Shown here piece after piece: positions 58,141 to 64,000 of a stretch of 64,000 bases of DNA. The position numbers and the translations under genes are program-made. The notes beneath the pieces were generated by a model that ran no database searches, had not been told where the DNA came from, and saw only the letters and a program-made list of their open reading frames with translations. The stretch is from Diphasiastrum complanatum (Eukaryota > Streptophyta > Lycopodiopsida > Lycopodiales > Lycopodiaceae). The stretch lies in contig CM055109.1 in the NCBI GenBank assembly GCA_029204225.1, positions 37,544,991 to 37,608,990 of the forward strand. The letters are read 5' to 3'. The stretch's first letter is position 1. Each line of letters starts with the position of its first letter.

Positions 58141-59520
58141 CCCACAAGAGCTATTAAGATATTCTAATCTGTGCCTAACTGATACCGCAAAAGACTGGCA
58201 TTTCAGTCTTGATCAAAATGAACGAGACGATTGGAATATCTTACAAGCTGAATTCATCAAGCATTTCAAAACCACTTGCTTCCTTTTAAATCCCTTCTTG
58301 AAATTAGGATGTATCCTTATAAATAAGAAAAATGAGTCCCTCCGTGAATATATAGAATGGATCAAGAGATTGCGCGATGGATGTGACCCTGAGAGCGTAC
58401 CAGACCACAACATCCTGACATGGTTCATGGCAAACTACCCAAGGGAATCATGCAGCAAATGAAACGAAGAGACAAATACGTGTCTTTTCAAGTAGCCTAG
58501 GCAGATGACATCAAAAGAGTTGACGATCGTGAAAGCACTAGTTTGGACTCTGATAATTCTGACCAAGAGCGAAGGGCCAAGCGTAAGGATACGCCTACAT
58601 GATGATGCTTCCACCTCTATGGCCAATAGTGCAGATTCTGTTATCTCTGCCATAGAGAGTTGCACACACTAAGCAATGAACAGATTAGAAAGCTCACCAC
58701 TGACCTTACTGTGGTTGTCGATCAGAAGTTGAAAGGCTTGCAATCAGGACCTACCCACGCATATCCAAGGAGAGAATCCACTCAGTGTCCACACTACACA
58801 GGCAATCATACCGGAAACGAATGCCTGTAGTTGAGACAGAGGTTAGAGCGACCCGCATGATATTTCCATATCTAAATATGAGCAATCACGATACCACAAA
58901 ATGTCGATACCACCTCATAAACCAAGCAGTTCGACCAACCCAAATCCTGCCCCATTGGCGCACCGACAAGGTGCTTTATCCCAACCACCGCCGAGATTGG
59001 TGTTACCACCTATTCCCTCTAGAACCCAAGGATTAGTAGTGAGAAATCCGCAACCAGCTGCTTAGCAGTTGAATATGGTCGAAGTGACCGATGAACCCTA
59101 CTATCCCGAGGATGAAGCACATGACTCTGTCCCAGTGCATTTCATAGACGGAGCAAATGGTGACTTAATACCGATCTTAGCTAACTAGCTTAGAGGTACA
59201 GGATTCAAAGCGCCCATAAAATGTTATGGATGTGGAGAGAACCATAGGATTGCCAAGTGCCCTAACAAGCCACAAGGCAATTTCATACCACTTTGTCATG
59301 ATTTTGGGTATGGACACCCATACCTAACGTGTCCAATGAGAAAGAAAAAGCAAGGAGAGCCTTTGCCCCGCCTTTTCCAAAGCAAGGAGGTGAAAAAGGA
59401 CCATCGTGTTGTCCTAGTCGATCTAATTAGAGGCAATGTCAAAATACCCCTAGGCACCCTACTCAGAATACCCTTAGGCACCTACTCAAAACGCATCCGA
59501 TCCTCTGGGAAGGATTAAGA
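58141..59520 (+). pseudogene. Gypsy gag, broken, with zinc knuckles
   Basis: Retrotransposon gag core: FSLDQNERDDWNILQAEFIK, HFKTTCFLLNPFLKLGC and SLREYIEWIKRLRDGC (58,200-58,390), interrupted by stops after PRESCSK. A Pro-rich linker follows. At about 59,220 a zinc knuckle reads CYGCGENHRIAKCP (C-X2-C-X3-H-X4-C, one spacer residue short). A second one at about 59,297 reads CHDFGYGHPYLTCP with its second Cys replaced by Phe. Two knuckles in tandem fit the Athila/Tat type of gypsy gag. A tandem imprecise duplication (PLGTLLRIPLGTYSKRI) lies at about 59,450-59,490. Confidence 0.8.
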
Positions 59521-60924
59521 ACCTACATAGATGGACTGGACAGCCATAGACCTGAAGCGCACCCTACCAATCTGGTGTCAGATGTAGAAGTAGAGGGATC
59601 ACAACCAGTCCACCAAGTAGGGGTAGGATGGGAGAAAGATGCCAAGCATGTAACAATCGCAATCATGCATAGGGGGTTTCCACAAGAATCATCCATAGTT
59701 GACGGAGGATCTTGAGTGAACATCATCTCCTCCAAGTTATATCATGGATGGGGACTTACTCGTATGGTAAGTGCTCCTTTTACAATCCGACTAGCAGATC
59801 GGTCTAGTGTGAAACCATTAGGCATAGCCAAGGAAGTACACACCAAAGTAGTCGGAAAATGTTTCATGCTAAATTTCATAGTCTTGGACTTGCCCAAATC
59901 CCCCCAATCCTATAGTGTCCTACTATGTAGACCATGGCTCAGAATGTCACAAGCTCTTCACGACTGGAGATAGAATCACATCGTCCTGCAGAATCACGAT
60001 TCTGCAATTAAGATCGATCCTGATACCTGGATCACAAAACCGACTAACCAAAGAGCCATGGTTGCTAGCTCTACCACTACCATCTATTCTGAAGAGGAGT
60101 CAAACAGACGTCGTTGGAGGAGAATTGTCGTATGTGATGATTCGCCAACTGATACTGTAAACTGGACTGAAACCTTAGCTATGGTGGATTGTCTTCAGTT
60201 TGATGTCTCATCTGTTGAGCAATCACCAAAGCGAAGGTCTACCGTAGACACATACTCAAATGAAGATGATATCCCGATCAAAAGTTTGGCGGAAACAACG
60301 AAAAAAACTAGCGAAGGCCATAAGACTCCGTATCACTTTTCATGATGAGCCTAGACGCTATACCCCAAGAGCCACTGCAAAGAGTCTACAATAGAAGTTC
60401 TTTAGGTGTTCACTCTGGAGGAAGGTCAAGAATACGAGGATGAAGATTTGCTCCGCTATGTAGATCCTCATTGTTTCAAGCCTGCTCCAAAGTCCTGAAG
60501 TACTAGATCCACAAAAGTCGATAGCAAACGAAGATCTCATCAAAGCAGTAGAACCCCACAAGGCAATGTTATAGTAGGCCAAATGGATATTGTAACCGAC
60601 GGATCCACAACTAGTGTCCCAATAACCATGAACAATTTCTTGCAAGAATGCATAGATTGGGACCTAGTTGAGGATGAAGCTCTTTACAAGCTAGAAGTCT
60701 TGTTGTGGAACAATAGCATTAAGATGGTGAAAGACTCAAAGGCTGACAAACAATCTGAGTCACCAACGCATGCCAAGGGAAAGGAGCCAATCACTTTGGA
60801 TCCCCCGTCTAGAGGCTCTCCAAAAGGAAAATCTCCCATCACCTTTGTAGATCTAGGTATTAAGCCATCTAACAGCGTCAAGACATTTGATCGAGCTTTG
60901 AAAAGGATGAGAATCGACAATTAG
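59521..60924 (+). pseudogene. Gypsy protease and spacer, broken
   Basis: At about 59,698 the aspartic-protease entry reads VDGGS, then a TGA, then VNIISSKLYHGWGL. It continues FTIRLADRSSVKPLGIAKEV and LPKSPQSYSVLLCRPWL, the DGGS...LGRPWL frame of gypsy proteases with an in-frame stop inside the active-site motif. Frames at 60,058-60,345 and 60,583-60,924 are acidic, Ser/Thr-rich spacers (SSVEQSPKRRSTVDTYSNED; SPTHAKGKEPITLDPPSRGS) between protease and RT, as in Tat/Athila elements. It is non-functional. Confidence 0.7.
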
Positions 60925-61960
60925 CCACCAGCCCACTCCGTTTTGACAGGTGCTTCTACTTATGCTCTGTCAACGGGTTTACTGTTTCTTCTGCCCAAAT
61001 CAGACAAAAAGAACTGATATTCATTTTACTATTGTTCTGCCTATTGGAGGACATCCAAATGGGTCTCTCTTGAACCATACTCACATGCACTAACAACCAA
61101 ACATGCAAGCCAAGATGCTCAACAAATGATCAGATTGTAACTTGATTGAACACCAAATGGTTTTCTACTTCTAAATGCTGCAAAATCAAATTGAACAGAT
61201 CTTTGCAAATTGAAAACTAATCTAACACACATCAAACCACAAGTATTCAAGAACAAGAACTAACTAGACAGCATTTTGAAAGTCCAAGAATCAAGAAACA
61301 CACATTTTTTGATTCTTGGACATCCCAAGAACATCAAGAACCAGGATGTCAATGGATTTGCAAGAATTAAACCACATTCCTAGCCTATATAGTTTACTTG
61401 AATGCTTGAATCCTACTTTAATCCATGAAAAACAGGAAATCTAATCCACGCTACTCTATTCCACAACTACACTAAATCCACAACCACACATAAAGAATGG
61501 AAGGGCAAGATCATGCATCACTCAAGAAAACAAGAATGATCAAGGTGCTTCATGGATGCACCAAACTCGTGGAGGCTATTCTCATTAGGACATGGAGTAG
61601 TTGCATTACACAAAGAGGGCACCTCTTAAATAAGCAAGAGAGTCACCTAGGTGGAGCCCATGTGGCAATTCCACATTAAAACAAACTACAAGTGGAATTA
61701 CCTTCTCCACTAGAGGTCACCATCAGAAGGTGGCTCACTCTACTTTTCTAAGAGGGGTCTGCTTGCATTTAGTTCAAATGCCTAGAAATACTAACTCATG
61801 TATGGTCATTCTATGTCTTTTGAAATTCACCATGAGGCTCACATAATATCTTCCTATCATTCTTAGCTAGCATTTCTCGACTCTCATTTTTCATTCATTT
61901 GAATCTTCTTCTTCAGAGACTTGTTTGGTCTAAGGTGAGATGTGCTCTTGGATAGCTCTG
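60925..61960. other. Noncoding insert between gypsy protease and RT
   Basis: About 1 kb without coding sense interrupts the gypsy pol order. The style changes to AT-rich, with Leu/Asn-poor short frames. It may be a later insertion or strongly eroded spacer. I found no terminal repeats. Confidence 0.35.
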
Positions 61961-63590
61961 GCCTAGTATCTTGGGGATTCATTAGAATCAGCCAACACTC
62001 CGAGAATGCAAGCCCTTGTAGAGGCTAAAATCATTGAGTGGAAGGCTAAGAGTGATAAATGAGGGATCACGACCAAGTTGATGACCAACCAGAAATTACA
62101 CGAGAAAATATGCCAAGACTCCGTAGAAGAACCAAAGCCTGCACATGACGTGCCACAATACTTCAAGGATTATGAGATGGATGAATTGGTAGTGTTATGC
62201 CCAGAGCTAAGAGAGAACCCATAGAAGACACCTCCCAAGGAGCCAATGTTTATGAAGGCCCTGCCCGCATGAAAGAGATAGATCTAGCTGAGAAGGGAGA
62301 GGAAAGTCGTATGATATCTGTTGGAGAAGACGTAGAAGGAGAAAAACTCGAGGATCTTAAGGCCCTTCTTCACAAATACTATGACTGTCTTGCTTGGAAT
62401 TATGCTGAGCTGAAGGGCATATCAACAAATGTTGTGGTTCACACCATTCCACTGGTTGATGGAGCAAAACTCGATGTTAGTAGGCCCTATCGGTCTAATC
62501 CACACTACTCCCACTAGCTAATCCAAGAAGAATTGAAAAAACTTCTCGATGTAGGATTCATCTACATGATGGAACACACGTACTAGGTATCGCCTATGTG
62601 GTAGTACCTAAGAAAAACGGAAAACTTAGAATCTGTGTGGAGGACTACAAGAAGCTGAATTCGGTAACCAACAAGGACCATTTTCCCCTACCATTCACAA
62701 AAAATGTGTTAGAGAGAATAGCCATAGCAGAAGCCTATAGCTTTCTGTGGGTTTAGTGGCTATAACCAGGCGCAGATAGTCCCAGAAGATCAACACAAAC
62801 CCGCATTCTCCATTGACTGGGGAACATATGCATATAGTGTGATGCCATTTGGATTGTGCAACTCTCCCAACACCTTCCAATGAGTGATGAGTTATGCCTT
62901 CAAAAAATTTCTGCCAAAATTCCTTGAAATTTTCATGGAAGACTTGTGTGTCTACTCCTCTAGATCCCAACACCAAGCTTGCTTAGAGAAAGTGTTCATC
63001 CAATGTCGATTATTCGGCATATCCCTAAACTCGGCCAAATGCCAATTTATGGTCACGCGCAGCATAATGCTAGGCCATGTAGTTTCGAGGCATGTTATCA
63101 CTACCGACGTCGACAAGATCCGCATGATACTTGCTTTGCCTGAACCAGGAACTGTACGTGAAGTATACATCTTTATGGGGCATTTCAACTATTATCGAAG
63201 ATCTGTCTTGAATTTCGCTAAGCTAGCCCGTTTGATCTACCAAACGACCATCCAATTAGAATGGACACTTGAAGCCATTAAGGCTTTCCACAAACTCAAG
63301 AAGGCCTTAGTCACTACACCAATCCTTCTACCCCCTATCTAGACCATAGAATTCTATGTCCACACAAACGCTTCTAAATATGCCATAGGGAGTGTTATAA
63401 CACAGCCTGGGGAGTACAAGAAGGATTATCCAATTTATTTCACCAATAGGCAGTTGATTCCCATGGAGATGAACTATACAACCACCAAATGAGAAGTGCT
63501 AGCCATAGTATATAGCATGAAGAAATTCTATGATTACCTGCTAGCCAATCCATTCGTCTTCATCGTAGATCACCAAACCCTACAGTATGT
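61961..63590 (+). pseudogene. Gypsy reverse transcriptase and RNase H start, broken
   Basis: RT entry at about 62,350: EDLKALLHKYYDCLAWNYAE and HTIPLVDGAKLDVSRPYRSN, then stops. From 62,640 decayed RT reads VEDYKKLNSVTNKDHFPLP. The catalytic region at about 62,934 is FMEDLCVYS where gypsy has YVDDIIVYS, so the first Asp is Glu. Then CRLFGISLNSAKCQFMV, GHVVSRHVITTDVDKI and FMGHFNYYRRSVLNFAKLA. The RNase H entry (FYVHTNASKYAIGSVITQ) has Asn for the catalytic Asp. The frame ends at about 63,590 (VDHQTLQY), where unrelated sequence begins. Multiple stops. It belongs to the element starting at 55,955. Confidence 0.85.
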
Positions 63591-64000
63591 TAGTTAAATC
63601 TGGTCTAGTTTATCTAGGTAGGTAAGTTAGATAGTTGTCGGTTCAAATAGACAATAGCATAGGTTAGTTAGTCACCATCGACATAGTTTAGATCTAGATC
63701 GTTAGAAGTTAGATCCATCGTGACCTGATTAGATCTAGAATAGATGACTCTTAAGATAGGATAAGTTAGGCTATATTAGATCTCTTTAGCTAGGTAAATT
63801 AGTCATAAGCTAGTTAGTTTTAGTTTAGATGGATCAGTTACATAGGCCTTGTTAGCTTTAACGTTCAGATTAGATTATCTAGAACCTTAGCCAATTAGAT
63901 ATAGATAATTAGTCAGGTAGATTTTAAATTAGTTAGACCGCTAGGATAGACTTAGAACTAGTTAGCCGTAAAATAACAGATCGTGATCCATAGATTAGGG
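63591..64000. other. TTAG/TAGATC-rich low-complexity tail
   Basis: Directly after the truncated RNase H, about 400 bases are built from recurring short words (TTAGTTAG, TAGATCTAG, GGTTAGTTAG, TAGGTA) with no coding sense. Either a different repeat was joined here, or the gypsy element was deleted to this point. The window ends inside it. Confidence 0.5.

Overview
This is a stretch of nuclear DNA from a land plant. The only host genes I can support are an LRR receptor-like pseudokinase with plant-type introns and a plant-style TMEM53/DUF829 hydrolase. Almost everything else is decayed Ty1/copia and Ty3/gypsy retrotransposon sequence, plus long GA/CT microsatellites. Large TE-filled introns, a DUF7869 element, a DUF6570-type Helitron and a Replitron-like Rep point to a large genome, perhaps a non-seed plant such as a fern, lycophyte or moss. 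That lineage guess is an inference.

Layout. 1-7.0 kb: GC-rich palindromic island, a gag zinc-knuckle relic, a copia LTR with its initiator-Met PBS, a DUF7869 transposon relic, a copia RNase H/LTR fragment and two unrecognised ORFs. 7.4-12.2 kb: scrambled, oppositely oriented pieces of one copia family that share an unfamiliar internal module. 12.9-17.4 kb: a decayed Helitron (DUF6570-like N-terminus, HUH, two-tyrosine and PIF1 motifs), followed by an intron-bearing region that ends in a GIY-YIG nuclease domain. 17.9-19.3 kb: dispersed long-hairpin repeats and a tandem duplication. 20.5-29.6 kb: two copia elements in opposite orientation, abutting at about 24,990.

31.8-39.1 kb (minus strand): a four-exon LRR receptor-like gene coding for 742 residues. 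Its kinase domain lacks the catalytic Asp residues. Its 4.7-kb first intron carries tandem repeats and a copia gag fragment. 41.1-43.4 kb: two gypsy gag/protease relics lying head to head. 46.0-47.0 kb: an intact 327-codon reading frame with a three-motif HUH (Rep) signature, best explained as a Replitron-like transposon protein, with tandem repeats on both sides. 48.3-51.5 kb: a GC-rich hairpin island, a TATA box and a four-exon TMEM53/DUF829 gene coding for 459 residues. 56-63.6 kb: a decayed gypsy element with LTR, tRNA-Asp-type PBS, gag, protease, RT and the start of RNase H.

The host genes appear independent of each other. The other sequences are mobile elements in different stages of decay. 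The most interesting items are the Helitron/GIY-YIG block and the intact Rep-like gene. I worked by eye, so splice sites were inferred from GT/AG boundaries and reading-frame continuity, and family names are recalled from memory, not searched.
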